Source of the DNA: Mumia quercus
GTDB taxonomy: Bacteria; Actinomycetota; Actinomycetes; Propionibacteriales; Nocardioidaceae
Direction of reading: 5' to 3'
Assembly: GCF_025506335.1 (NCBI RefSeq)
Contig: NZ_JANZYO010000001.1
Span: 62,001 to 126,000, forward strand
Length of the DNA: 64,000 nt
Position numbers and translations under genes: made by a program. Positions 1 through 8,403 of the stretch are shown piece by piece (position 1 is the stretch's first letter; each line of letters opens with the position of its first letter). Below the pieces are notes generated by a model. That model was not told the origin of the DNA, ran no database searches, and was given only the letters and a program-made list of their open reading frames with translations.

Positions 1-627
1 GATCGTCGGGTCACCCTCGAGGGTCACCTGCTCGCCCGTCGACGTGATTCGTTGCTGGCCGGTCCGCGCGGTCCTGAGCACCTGGGTGACGAAGCTGTCG
101 GCCGTCGCGAACCTGCGGATCGCCGGCTCCCACGCGTTCGCCGGAGTGTCCTGCTCGAGATCGGGCGCGTACGAGGCGGTGAGCGCGGCCGCGGCGCAGA
201 GGTTCGCGCGGTCGTTCGTACGGACGTCCGTCGGGGCCAGCCCGGTGAGCGCGGCGCCGCGGTCGATCTCGCTCGTGGTCGCGGCCTTCGGAGCCGGATC
301 GCCCTTACCTGCGCCGTCCGGCACCGGGGCGGTGGTCGACTTGAGGTTGAACATGCCGTACCCGCCGTCGTTGCTCGCCTTGCCGCTGTGCCCCTCCCAG
401 CGCGACTGCATGTACGAGACGGAGCGCAGGAGGTCGGCGGGCACGTCGGCGGTGGCGGCCGCGGCGTCGAAGGCGGCGTCGAGGGTGGGCGCTGCGAGGA
501 CGGTGGAGCAGTCGACGTCGGGTCGGGCGAAGGTGGGTGAAGCCGAGACGAGCGAGGCTGGCAGAGCGGTCAGCAGCAAGGCCGACGCTCCTCCAGCCAC
601 GCCGACCCGGACTAAGGGAGTGCGCAT
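1..627 (-). CDS. Secreted peptidoglycan-hydrolase-like protein (C-terminus outside window)
   Basis: The reading frame is open to base 1, so the 3' part of the gene lies outside the window; 209 codons are visible. The ATG is preceded by an AAGGAG ribosome site. A Sec-type signal peptide (about residues 1-30, ending near VSASP) is followed by a lysozyme-like stretch, LLRSVSYMQSRW then GGYGMFNL at about residues 68-97. This resembles the N-terminal domain of actinobacterial secreted N-acetylmuramoyl-alanine amidases. In those proteins I recall Glu in the SYxESRW motif; here it is Gln, so this domain may bind rather than cut. A second catalytic domain may follow outside the window. The family assignment is inference from motif resemblance. 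Confidence 0.6.
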   Translation of the reverse strand, partial: MRTPLVRVGVAGGASALLLTALPASLVSASPTFARPDVDCSTVLAAPTLDAAFDAAAATADVPADLLRSVSYMQSRWEGHSGKASNDGGYGMFNLKSTTAPVPDGAGKGDPAPKAATTSEIDRGAALTGLAPTDVRTNDRANLCAAAALTASYAPDLEQDTPANAWEPAIRRFATADSFVTQVLRTARTGQQRITSTGEQVTLEGDPTI

Positions 628-757
628 GCGGGTGGCTCCTTCCGGCACGTGATCGGTTCACGCGATCTTTGGATGCAAGCGCAAACACAGCGATCTCGCC
701 ACGCGAAGTGTCACCGCGACGACCAAGATCTGTTACGTAAACGCGCAGCGGGCCGGA

Positions 758-1645
758 TCACGCCGCGAGGAGCGCGAGCTCGTCCGGGGTGAGCCGGATC
801 GCCGCGGCGGCGACGTTCTCCTCCAGGTGGACGGGATCGCCGGTCCCGGGGATCGCCAGGACGTGCGGGCCCTGTTCGAGGGTCCATGCGATCCGGACCT
901 GCGCGGAGGAGACGCCGTGCGCCTCGGCGACCTGCAGGACCGCTTCGTCCTCGGTGGAGGCAGACCGTCCTCGCTCGGCCCCGGATCCGGCGACGGCGAA
1001 GAACGGGACGAAGGCGATGCCGTGCTCGCCACAGCGGGCGAGGACGTCGCTGGACTGGCTCGACGCGCCGATGCCGTACCGGTTCTGCACGCTCACCACC
1101 GGGGCGACGGACAGCGCCTCGGCGAGATGCCGTGGGTCGACCGCGGAGAGGCCGATGTGCCGGATCATGCCGGCGTCGCGCAGGTCGGCGAGTGCGCCGA
1201 CGTGCTCGCTGACGGAGGCAATGGTGGGCATCCTCCGGAAGTAGACGAGGTCGAGATGATCACGGCCGAGCTGGCGCAGGTTCTCCTCGACCTGACCGCG
1301 AAGCTCCTCGGGACGGGCGGGCGGCAACCAGGCACCCGACGCGTCCCGTCCGGGCCCGACCTTGGTGGCGATCACGAGGTCGTCGGGGTACGGCGCGAGC
1401 GCGGTGTTCACCAGCTCGTTCGCCGAGCGCAGCGGGGAGAAGTAGAACGCGGCCGTGTCGAGGTGGTTGACGCCGAGCTCGACCGCGCGGCGCAGGACCC
1501 GGATGGACTGGTCTCGGTCGCGCGGCGTCCCGAGGTCGAACGCGGCGCTGCCTGTCAGACGCATCGTGCCGAGGCCGAGACGGTTCACCGTCATGTCGCC
1601 CAGCCGCCAGGTGCCCGCGGCGTCGGCGGAGATCATCGACGTCAT
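758..1645 (-). CDS. Aldo/keto reductase
   Basis: A 295-residue protein of the aldo/keto reductase superfamily, which reduces carbonyls with NAD(P)H in the cytosol. Visible marks are the N-terminal strand RLGLGTMRLTG, the NHLDTAAFY segment carrying the Asp and Tyr of the catalytic tetrad, and the Lys in VIATKVG. The usual catalytic His position (normally near DLxxLH) reads DLVYFR, as in several AKR subfamilies with altered activity. The ATG at 1645 begins the conserved part; an ATG nine bases downstream is an alternative, and neither has a good ribosome site. It is divergent from the acetyltransferase at 1749. The substrate is unknown. Confidence 0.85.
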   Translation of the reverse strand: MTSMISADAAGTWRLGDMTVNRLGLGTMRLTGSAAFDLGTPRDRDQSIRVLRRAVELGVNHLDTAAFYFSPLRSANELVNTALAPYPDDLVIATKVGPGRDASGAWLPPARPEELRGQVEENLRQLGRDHLDLVYFRRMPTIASVSEHVGALADLRDAGMIRHIGLSAVDPRHLAEALSVAPVVSVQNRYGIGASSQSSDVLARCGEHGIAFVPFFAVAGSGAERGRSASTEDEAVLQVAEAHGVSSAQVRIAWTLEQGPHVLAIPGTGDPVHLEENVAAAAIRLTPDELALLAA

Positions 1646-1748
1646 CGAAGGAGTCTCGCAGGTGAGGGTGCCTCTCAGTAGTGGCTCCGCTCGCCGCGGT
1701 GTCGAATCCGGTTGCGGCGGGGCGGGGTCGTCTGGTTGCGTGCGGGGC

Positions 1749-2330
1749 GTGACCCGACCTGACATCGAGTGGCCGCGGCGGACGGAGCGGCTCGAGCTTC
1801 GCCTGCCGACCGACGAGGACATCACCCGTGTCCTCGAGTGGCGCAACCACCCGGACGTGAGGCGGTGGCTGATCCGTACGACGGTCGAGCCCGAGGCCTT
1901 CCGCAGGGCGTGGCTCGACAGCATCGACGACCCGCTCGACCACGCAGCCTTCGTCCACCTCGACGGCGAGGTCATGGGCCTCGTGTCGCTCTCCGTCAGC
2001 GACGGCCTCGGCCAGCACGAGCCGGGGAAGGAGGCGTGGACGGCCTCGGAGGGGATGCTCGGCTACACGTTCGCACCCGGCTACAGCGGCAAGGGGTACG
2101 CGACCGAGACCGCGCGGGCGCTGATCGACCTCGGCTTCGGCGAGCTCGGGCTGCACCGGATCACCGCCGCCTGCTTCGCGGACAACCACGCGTCTTGGCG
2201 GGTGATGGAGAAGCTCGGCATGCGCCGGGAGCAGCACGGCGTCCAGGACTCCTGGCACGCCGAGCTCGGCTGGGTCGACGGCTACACCTACGCGATCCTC
2301 CGCGAGGAGTGGGCGGCCGTGCCGCGCTGA
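1749..2330 (+). CDS. GNAT family N-acetyltransferase (RimJ/RimL-like)
   Basis: A 193-residue GNAT acetyltransferase starting at GTG. It opens with the typical ERLELRLPTDEDITRVLEW segment. The acetyl-CoA pyrophosphate loop is at GYSGKGYATETARAL, and the C-terminal part HRITAACFADNHASWRVMEKLGMRRE is the signature of the RimJ/RimL-type subgroup (Acetyltransf_3). Such enzymes acetylate N-termini or small amines such as antibiotics; the target here cannot be told. The ribosome site is weak. It stands alone between two genes on the opposite strand. Confidence 0.85.
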   Translation: MTRPDIEWPRRTERLELRLPTDEDITRVLEWRNHPDVRRWLIRTTVEPEAFRRAWLDSIDDPLDHAAFVHLDGEVMGLVSLSVSDGLGQHEPGKEAWTASEGMLGYTFAPGYSGKGYATETARALIDLGFGELGLHRITAACFADNHASWRVMEKLGMRREQHGVQDSWHAELGWVDGYTYAILREEWAAVPR

Positions 2331-2336
2331 CCGTCC

Positions 2337-3065
2337 TCAGGCCGCAGCGCGCTCGGCGACGCGCGCGAGCCGGGTGAGTCCGTCGACCGCGCCGTCGATC
2401 ATCGTCGCCGCGAGATGGTCGCGCGCCGCCGGTGCCGCCTCGCGGAGGTACTTCACCTCGCCTTTCGACAGCTCGATCCCGCGCAGGTCGCGGGCCGTGA
2501 GCATCGACGCGAGGAGAGCGAGGTCGTCGAGGTGACGCTCGCGGTGCGGGTCGACGGTGATCGAGTACGCGGCGGACTTGATGACGAGCGCCCCGACGAG
2601 CGTCGGACGGCGGACGGTGCCAGTGACGTCGCCGACGGTCACCTCGACGGCCTCCGAGCGCTTGAGCGCGTAGATCGCACCGGGAGTCGCGAGCCCGGGG
2701 TATCCGCTGGCGCCCACCCCGCGTCCGGGCTGTCCCGTGAAGGCGGGGATGAGGACGTCGATCGTCGCCTGGCCGCGCACCCAGCGGTGCTGCTTGCCGC
2801 TCGCCGTCAGCCCGCGCGGCTCGAACTCGGCGTCGGCGAGCGCGGACGTCACCGTCATGAGGATCTGCGGGTGCCCGCGGACGTCGAGGACGGTGTCGAC
2901 GTCGGGGGTCGACCGGTACGGCTCGACGCCCCGCTCCGCGCAGTGGAGGTGGACCATCTGTCCGCCGACGAGGGTCCACCCCTCGGGGACGTTCTTGGCC
3001 AGGTGGAACAGGCCGAACCAGGACGCCTCCTGCTCGGCGCTCATCACCGGCAGCACGATGCTCAC
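2337..3065 (-). CDS. Nucleotidyltransferase-fold protein, AbiEii-like
   Basis: A 242-residue protein starting at GTG 3065 behind an AGGAGGT ribosome site. The N-terminal half carries the nucleotidyltransferase pattern: GWTLVGGQMVHLH (GG motif) followed about 25 residues later by STPDVDTVLDV with the two spaced acidic residues. This resembles AbiEii/MNT-type nucleotidyltransferases, which serve as toxins or small-molecule/tRNA nucleotidyltransferases. No antitoxin-like partner is adjacent; the AbiEi-like gene in this window is 29 kb away. It may be an orphan member or a housekeeping relative. The fold is fairly likely; the function is unknown. Confidence 0.5.
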   Translation of the reverse strand: MSIVLPVMSAEQEASWFGLFHLAKNVPEGWTLVGGQMVHLHCAERGVEPYRSTPDVDTVLDVRGHPQILMTVTSALADAEFEPRGLTASGKQHRWVRGQATIDVLIPAFTGQPGRGVGASGYPGLATPGAIYALKRSEAVEVTVGDVTGTVRRPTLVGALVIKSAAYSITVDPHRERHLDDLALLASMLTARDLRGIELSKGEVKYLREAAPAARDHLAATMIDGAVDGLTRLARVAERAAA

Positions 3066-3190
3066 CGCGTACCTCCTGGTCTCAGGGCGACGGGCCCGGC
3101 CGGGCGTGGTCGCACGAGCGCTCTCGCGGATCCTAGGTGCTCGGCCGTGCCGGTTCCACCACCGCGCGAGGGAACGTGTCGAGAAGTCTC

Positions 3191-3225
3191 TTGACGCATG
3201 CCCATATAGGAATATGATTGTTCCC
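3191..3225 (+). promoter_or_regulatory. Promoter with overlapping inverted-repeat operator for the ArsR gene
   Basis: A near-consensus promoter: TTGACG (3191-3196), 16-base spacer, TATGAT (3213-3218). Transcription would start at about 3225-3226, exactly at the ATG of the downstream regulator, so the message is probably leaderless. The inverted repeat CATAT-AGGA-ATATG (3203-3216) overlaps the spacer and -10 box, the expected place for autorepression by the ArsR-family product. Confidence 0.65.
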
Positions 3226-3567
3226 ATGGCACGGGCAGCGACGACGTCGGACGTCTTCAACGCGATCGCCGAGCCGCAGCGTCGGGAGATCCTCCTGCTG
3301 CTGCGTTCGGGCGAGCGGCCCGTGACCGAGCTGGCCGAGGAGCTGGGGATGACTCAGCCCGGGGCCTCCAAGCACCTGCGTGTGCTGCGCGAGGTCGGCC
3401 TGGTGCGGGACCGCAGGGCGGGCAAGCAGCGCCTGTACGGCCTCGACGCCCGTGGCCTGCGACCGGTGCACGAGTGGACCGGTGGTTTCGCGGAGTTCTG
3501 GAACGAGAGCTTCGACCGGCTGGACGCGTACGTGCAGGACCTCAAGCAGGCACGACAGGAGGAGTAG
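3226..3567 (+). CDS. ArsR-family winged-helix transcriptional regulator
   Basis: A 113-residue winged helix-turn-helix protein. The body IAEPQRREILLLLRSGERPVTELAEELGMTQPGASKHLRVLREVGLV is the classic ArsR/SmtB recognition region. No metal-binding Cys cluster is visible, and the C-terminus (FAEFWNESFDRLDAYVQ) is typical of the subgroup paired with SRPBCC/AHSA1 proteins. ATG 3226 fits the leaderless promoter; an in-frame ATG at 3214 lies inside the -10 box. It is followed after 3 bases by the SRPBCC gene, which overlaps the DHFR-like gene, so the three form an operon this protein probably represses. Confidence 0.9.
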   Translation: MARAATTSDVFNAIAEPQRREILLLLRSGERPVTELAEELGMTQPGASKHLRVLREVGLVRDRRAGKQRLYGLDARGLRPVHEWTGGFAEFWNESFDRLDAYVQDLKQARQEE

Positions 3568-3570
3568 TCG

Positions 3571-4077
3571 ATGGCATCGGCAGGACGGGAAGCAGGGACG
3601 CAGTCAGAGGTGGCGGACCGGGAGATCGTGATCTCCCGTGTCATCGACGCTCCGCCGGAGCTGGTGTTCGAGGCGTTCACCGAGGTGCGGCACCTCTCGC
3701 AGTGGTGGGGGCCGAACGGCTTCACCACCACCACGCGCTCGCTCGAGTTCCGGGTCGGCGGTGAGTGGGACTTCGTGATGCACGGACCGGACGGGACCGA
3801 CTACTCCGAGTGGATCCGCTGGACCGAGATCGTCCCGGCGCAGCGGATCGCGATGCTCCACGGAGAGTCTCGTGACGACCCGAACGCCTTCGAGTCGGTC
3901 CTGACGTTCGAGCGGGACGGTGCGGCGACCCGGATCGAGATGCGCACCGTGTTCCCGACGCCGGCCATGCGCCAGGAGGCGGTCGAGAAGTACCACGCGG
4001 TCGAGGGTGGTCAGCAGACCCTCGGCAACCTCGCGGCGTACGTCGCGGAGCTGGCTGAGCGGGAAGGGGAGGGCTGA
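3571..4077 (+). CDS. SRPBCC (AHSA1/START-like) domain protein
   Basis: A 168-residue helix-grip protein. The start of the fold reads EIVISRVIDAPPELVFEAFTEVRHLSQWWGPNGF, the hallmark of the AHSA1 branch of SRPBCC proteins, which hold hydrophobic ligands in a deep cavity. The rest (VGGEWDFVMHGPDG, TEIVPAQRIAML, TRIEMRTVFPT) matches the family through to the C-terminal helix. It is the middle gene of an ArsR-SRPBCC-DHFR-like operon; its stop overlaps the next start by one base (TGATG). The ligand is unknown. Confidence 0.88.
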   Translation: MASAGREAGTQSEVADREIVISRVIDAPPELVFEAFTEVRHLSQWWGPNGFTTTTRSLEFRVGGEWDFVMHGPDGTDYSEWIRWTEIVPAQRIAMLHGESRDDPNAFESVLTFERDGAATRIEMRTVFPTPAMRQEAVEKYHAVEGGQQTLGNLAAYVAELAEREGEG

Positions 4078-4703
4078 TGGCTCAGAAGGTGTTCTTCAGC
4101 GTGTCGATGTCGCTGGACGGGTTCATCGCGCCGGAGTCGACCGACGAGCTGATGGGGCGACAGTGGATGGAGCTGCAACGGTGGGTGTTCCCCCAGCGGT
4201 TCTTCCGGGAGAACCTCAAGCTGGGCGGCGGTGGCGAGGAGGGGCGCGACAACGACATCCTGCGAGAGACGTTCGAGCGCACCGGTGCGAGCGTCATGGG
4301 CAAGCGGATGTTCGACGCCGGTGAACAGGCGTGGCCGGAGGAGGCGCCGTTCCACACGCCGGTCTTCGTGGTGACGCACGAGAAGCGTGACCCGTGGGAG
4401 CGGCCGGGTGGCACGACCTTCCACTTCGTCAACGACGGCATCGAGTCCGCGCTCGATCAGGCCCGCCAGGCCGCCGGCGACCGCGACGTCCGCATCGCCG
4501 GCGGAGGCATGACGATCCTCGAGTACCTCAACGCCGGTCTCGTCGACGAGTTCTCGATCGGGCTGTCGCCGGTGCTGTTCGGCTCCGGGGTGCGTCTGTT
4601 CGACGGCGTGGACGCGGCACGCGTGGCGCTGGAGCCGACCGGTTCGGAGTCCTCTCCGCGGGTGACGCACCTGACCTACGCCGTCCGGGAGCGTCGGGCC
4701 TAG
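4077..4703 (+). CDS. Dihydrofolate reductase-family protein (RibD C-terminal fold)
   Basis: A 208-residue reductase-fold protein. It begins KVFFSVSMSLDGFIA and has GASVMGKRMFDAGEQ, the FHFVNDGIESALDQA segment, DVRIAGGGMTILEYLNAGLVDEF and a C-terminal VLFGSGVRLFDG. These are the conserved blocks of RibD_C/DHFR-like NADPH reductases common in actinobacteria; most are not the essential FolA. Translation is coupled to the SRPBCC gene by a TGATG overlap. A second copy of the family lies at 20373-20993. The substrate is unknown. Confidence 0.85.
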   Translation: MAQKVFFSVSMSLDGFIAPESTDELMGRQWMELQRWVFPQRFFRENLKLGGGGEEGRDNDILRETFERTGASVMGKRMFDAGEQAWPEEAPFHTPVFVVTHEKRDPWERPGGTTFHFVNDGIESALDQARQAAGDRDVRIAGGGMTILEYLNAGLVDEFSIGLSPVLFGSGVRLFDGVDAARVALEPTGSESSPRVTHLTYAVRERRA

Positions 4704-4704
4704 C

Positions 4705-5355
4705 TCAGGACGATCCCTGCCGGACCAGCTCGGCGACCCGGGCGCTCTCACGGGAGCCGAGGTGCTCGGCGAGGTCTGCTGCCAGGACCGGCCAGGTGAT
4801 CCGTGCGGGGAGCTCCGGGACGACGTGGAGCACGACGTTGCCGTCGGGGCGGGTGGCGGGCACGAGGAAGTAGTCGTCCACGACCTCCTCGAGCTCGCGC
4901 TCGCGCACGTACGCCTCCGCGACCGGGCTGACGACGAAGCTGTCCTGCGCGCTCACCCCGCTGCGGAGCAGGCGCTCGTCGTCACGCAGGTCGTCGAGGT
5001 CGGCGGCAGCGGCACGGTACTCGACGCGCGCGGCCCGGCTGCTCATCCACGCGCGCAGCAGCGCCGCAGGGTCGGCGGACTCCCGCAGACGCGCGGCGTA
5101 CGCGTGGAGCCGCTTGCGCTCGGTGGCGGCGACGTCCGGCGCGCCGCCGTCGAGGAGGTCGAGCAGCGCCCACGCCATGCGTCCGGACAGCGCGCGTGAC
5201 GGCCGTGCCTGCGCGAGCGGCAGGTGAGCGGGGTCGATCGCCCACTGGTTGCCGACCCGTACGGAGGGCAGCGTCCCGTCCTCGATGCGCTGCAGCACGC
5301 GTCGAGGGGAGATCGCGAGGCGTTCGGCCGCCTCGCGTACGCCGATGAGGGTCAC
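4705..5355 (-). CDS. Helix-turn-helix DNA-binding protein (excisionase/MerR-like N-terminus)
   Basis: A 216-residue protein from GTG 5355. Residues 1-45 (TLIGVREAAERLAISPRRVLQRIEDGTLPSVRVGNQWAI) form an excisionase/AlpA-type winged helix. The rest is helical with no family I recognise (RMAWALLDLLDGG, WMSSRAARVEYRAAAADLDDLRD), then VPELPARITWPVLAADLAEH. A -10-like TATACT lies on the minus strand at 5362-5367, six bases before the GTG, so the message is probably leaderless. It is divergent from the dehalogenase gene, across an intergenic stretch rich in TGTTGG/CCAACA motifs it may bind. It could also be the antitoxin-type half of a fused unit; no toxin signature is seen. Confidence 0.7.
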   Translation of the reverse strand: MTLIGVREAAERLAISPRRVLQRIEDGTLPSVRVGNQWAIDPAHLPLAQARPSRALSGRMAWALLDLLDGGAPDVAATERKRLHAYAARLRESADPAALLRAWMSSRAARVEYRAAAADLDDLRDDERLLRSGVSAQDSFVVSPVAEAYVRERELEEVVDDYFLVPATRPDGNVVLHVVPELPARITWPVLAADLAEHLGSRESARVAELVRQGSS

Positions 5356-5399
5356 GACACAAGTATACGCGACCGCGTAGGGAAGTGTCGGCAAATAGT

Positions 5400-5446
5400 G
5401 TTGCTGGAAGGTTGTTGGTACTGCCAACATTGGGATCACCAACAAT
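5400..5446. promoter_or_regulatory. Cluster of TGTTGG/CCAACA inverted repeats upstream of dehalogenase
   Basis: Between the divergent HTH gene and the dehalogenase gene lie TGTTGC (5400-5405), TGTTGG-N5-CCAACA (5413-5429) and a further CCAACA (5439-5444). TTGTTGGT (5412-5419) also pairs with ACCAACAA (5438-5445) as a longer inverted repeat. Such a cluster just ahead of a start codon is a plausible operator array for the adjacent HTH protein. Confidence 0.5.
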
Positions 5447-5467
5447 GCCGTCCAGACGAGGTCTTCC

Positions 5468-6322
<855 letters not shown>

Positions 6323-6742
6323 TCAGGTCAGCTTGCCGAGCAGTCGGACGAAGGTCTTTCGCTCGGCCGGCGTGAGCGGCGAGAGGACGTCGTCCTGCAC
6401 CTGGTCGAGCACGGACTGGAGCGTGCCGAGCATGGCGACGCCACGCGGTGTGAGGGTCACGAGGTTGCGCCGACGGTCGCGCGGGTCGGGATCACGCGAG
6501 GCGAGGCCGGCGGCGACAAGGTCGTCGAGCCGGGCGACGACGTCGCTGCGGTCGATACCAGTGCTGCGACCCAGGTCGGCCTGGCTGCTCGCGCCGTACT
6601 GGTCGAGCGCCGCCAGGAGCCGGAAATGGTGTCCACGCAGTCCGTGAGCCCTGAACGCGTCGGTGAGCAGGGCGTGAGCGCGCGCGTTGGCGCGGCCGAG
6701 GAGCCACGTCGGTTGGCCGGCGACGCGTTCGAGTGCGGACAC
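6323..6742 (-). CDS. MarR-family transcriptional regulator
   Basis: A 139-residue MarR-type regulator from GTG 6742. The winged helix is at HFRLLAALDQYGASSQADLGRSTGIDRSDVVARLDDLVAAGLASRDPDPRDRRRNLVTLTPRG, including the DxRxR wing typical of the family; the flanking helices form the dimer interface. It ends flush with the dehalogenase gene (convergent) and starts 18 bases after the YjbQ-like gene on the same strand, so it may be co-transcribed with that gene. The effector is unknown. Confidence 0.9.
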   Translation of the reverse strand: MSALERVAGQPTWLLGRANARAHALLTDAFRAHGLRGHHFRLLAALDQYGASSQADLGRSTGIDRSDVVARLDDLVAAGLASRDPDPRDRRRNLVTLTPRGVAMLGTLQSVLDQVQDDVLSPLTPAERKTFVRLLGKLT

Positions 6743-6760
6743 GGCACGATCCTAGGCCGC

Positions 6761-7186
6761 TCACCCTGCCAGGAAGCTGAGACGCACCTCGCGGACTGCG
6801 TTGTCGACGTTGGTGTCCACGAGCGCGATGCTCTGCCAAGTGCCGAGAGCCAGCGAACCCCCGAGCACGGGGACCGTGACCGAGGGCGCGATGAACGCCG
6901 GGAGGACGTGGTCGCGCCCGTGTCCCGGCGTTCCGTGCCGGTGCTGCCAGCGGTCGTCGCGGGGCAGGAGGGCGTCCAGCGCCGTCAGCAGGTCGTCGTC
7001 GGAGCCCGCGCCCGTCTCGATGACCACCACGCCCGCCGTGGCGTGAGGCACGAACACGTTGAGCAGGCCGTCGCCTTCCGCGCGCACGAACTGCGCGCAC
7101 TCGCCGGTCAGGTCGTGGACGACGGCGCTGCTGCCGGTGCGGATCTCGATCGTGTCGCTTCGCGTGCACCGATCGTCGCGCGGCAT
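6761..7186 (-). CDS. yjbQ: YjbQ / UPF0047 family protein
   Basis: A 141-residue member of the YjbQ (UPF0047) family. Conserved blocks are VFVPHATAGVVVIETGAGSDDDL, then WQHRHGTPGHGRDHVLPAFIAPSVTVPV and the signature LALGTWQSIALVDTNVD near the C-terminus. Some members have weak thiamine-phosphate synthase activity; the physiological role is unsettled. The start is the ATG at 7186, giving the usual family length. It lies upstream of the MarR gene on the same strand and is divergent from the DUF4287 gene. Confidence 0.88.
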   Translation of the reverse strand: MPRDDRCTRSDTIEIRTGSSAVVHDLTGECAQFVRAEGDGLLNVFVPHATAGVVVIETGAGSDDDLLTALDALLPRDDRWQHRHGTPGHGRDHVLPAFIAPSVTVPVLGGSLALGTWQSIALVDTNVDNAVREVRLSFLAG

Positions 7187-7283
7187 GGCCTGATGCGCCG
7201 GTCGTGAGGGCTCCCGATGAGTTCTCCACGACCGGTCGGTCGTAGAGGATGGAGGGGGACCGCACCCCGAGAAGGAGAGCACG

Positions 7284-7580
7284 ATGTCGTTCCAGGCGTA
7301 CCTCGACACCCTCGAGAAGAAGACCGGCAAGACCCCTCGCGAGCTCGTCGAGGAAGCCCGAGAGCGCGGGTTCGCCGAGCCCGACGCGAAGGCGGGTCAG
7401 GTCGTGGCATGGCTCAACGAGGAGTACGGGGTGGGGCGCGGTCACGCGATGGCGCTCTGGCACGTGATCCGCAACGGTCCGACGATCAGCTCCAAGCACG
7501 TCGGCACGAAGGGGACGCACAGCGACCCGTCCGACACGCTCTGGCTCAACGGTGCGGCGACGAACCCTGCGTCCGCCTGA
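7284..7580 (+). CDS. DUF4287-type small conserved protein
   Basis: A 98-residue cytosolic protein with a strong GAAGGAGAG ribosome site before ATG 7284. The sequence SFQAYLDTLEKKTGKTPRE, then AWLNEEYGVGRGHAMALWHVI, is the pattern of DUF4287 proteins, a small actinobacterial family of unknown function related to DUF5655-type domains. The last 25 residues are low in hydrophobics and probably disordered. It stands alone, convergent with the ABC transporter genes. Confidence 0.8.
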   Translation: MSFQAYLDTLEKKTGKTPRELVEEARERGFAEPDAKAGQVVAWLNEEYGVGRGHAMALWHVIRNGPTISSKHVGTKGTHSDPSDTLWLNGAATNPASA

Positions 7581-7614
7581 GTGACTCGCGGGTGCGCGCA
7601 CGGTGACTCGCGGG

Positions 7615-8403
7615 TCAGGCGATCGCCTCACGCACCCGCCGGGTCATCGCCGCGAACTCCGCCGACGCACGCAGCTCGACAGGGTCGACGTCCGCAGACG
7701 CCGCGGCGAACGGCGCGGGCTCGTCGAAGACGATCCGCCCCGGACGCGGGCTCATCACGAGCACGCGTGACCCGAGCAGCACGGCCTCGTCAACACCGTG
7801 GGTGATGAAGAGGACGGTCTTGCCCGTCGTCCGCCACAGCGTGAGCAGCTCGGTCTGCAGCCGCTCGCGCGTGAGGGCGTCGAGGGCGCCGAACGGCTCG
7901 TCCATGAGCACGATGTCGGGGTCGTTCGCGAGCACCCGCGCGATCTGGGCGCGCTGCTGCATGCCGCCCGACAGCTCGTACGGCCGCCGGTCGGCGAAGT
8001 CGGTCAGACCCACCATCGCGAGGTACTCCTCGGCGCGTGCCGCACGCTCTGCCTTCGCGGCTCCGCGCAGCCGTGGCCCGAGCGCTACGTTGCCGCGGAC
8101 GTCGAGCCACGGATAGAGCGTCGGCTGCTGGAACACCACCCCGCGCTCGGCGCCCGGGCCGCGTACGGTGCGGTCGCCGACCGTGATCGTCCCCGACGAC
8201 GGACGCATGAATCCCGCGACGAGCCGCAGCAGCGTCGTCTTGCCGCAGCCGGACGGCCCGGCGAGCGTGACCAGCTCGCCGGGCTCGATGGTGAGGTCGA
8301 TCCGGTCGAGCGCGGGCACCGTGTCCCCGCGGGAGCCGAAGACGTGCTCGACTCCCGCCACGCGTACGGCGCCCGCGTGCGTACGGACCGACTCGAGCGT
8401 CAC
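7615..8403 (-). CDS. tauB: Sulfonate/taurine ABC transporter ATP-binding protein
   Basis: A 262-residue ABC ATPase of the SsuB/TauB group. Walker A is GPSGCGKTT, the Q-loop region is VVFQQPTLYPWLDVRGNV (Q and PWLD typical of this group), the signature is LSGGMQQRAQIARVLA, and Walker B is DIVLMDEPFGALDALTR with a downstream switch His in FITHGVDEA. The GTG start overlaps the stop of the binding-protein gene by four bases (GTGA), so it is the last gene of the permease-binding protein-ATPase operon. It should power uptake of sulfonates or a similar anion. Confidence 0.88.
   Translation of the reverse strand: MTLESVRTHAGAVRVAGVEHVFGSRGDTVPALDRIDLTIEPGELVTLAGPSGCGKTTLLRLVAGFMRPSSGTITVGDRTVRGPGAERGVVFQQPTLYPWLDVRGNVALGPRLRGAAKAERAARAEEYLAMVGLTDFADRRPYELSGGMQQRAQIARVLANDPDIVLMDEPFGALDALTRERLQTELLTLWRTTGKTVLFITHGVDEAVLLGSRVLVMSPRPGRIVFDEPAPFAAASADVDPVELRASAEFAAMTRRVREAIA

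Noticed and set aside
2337-3065. AbiEii/AbiEi toxin-antitoxin pair with the gene at 31404-32375
   Set aside because: The two genes are 29 kb apart and each stands alone; no adjacent partner supports a pair.
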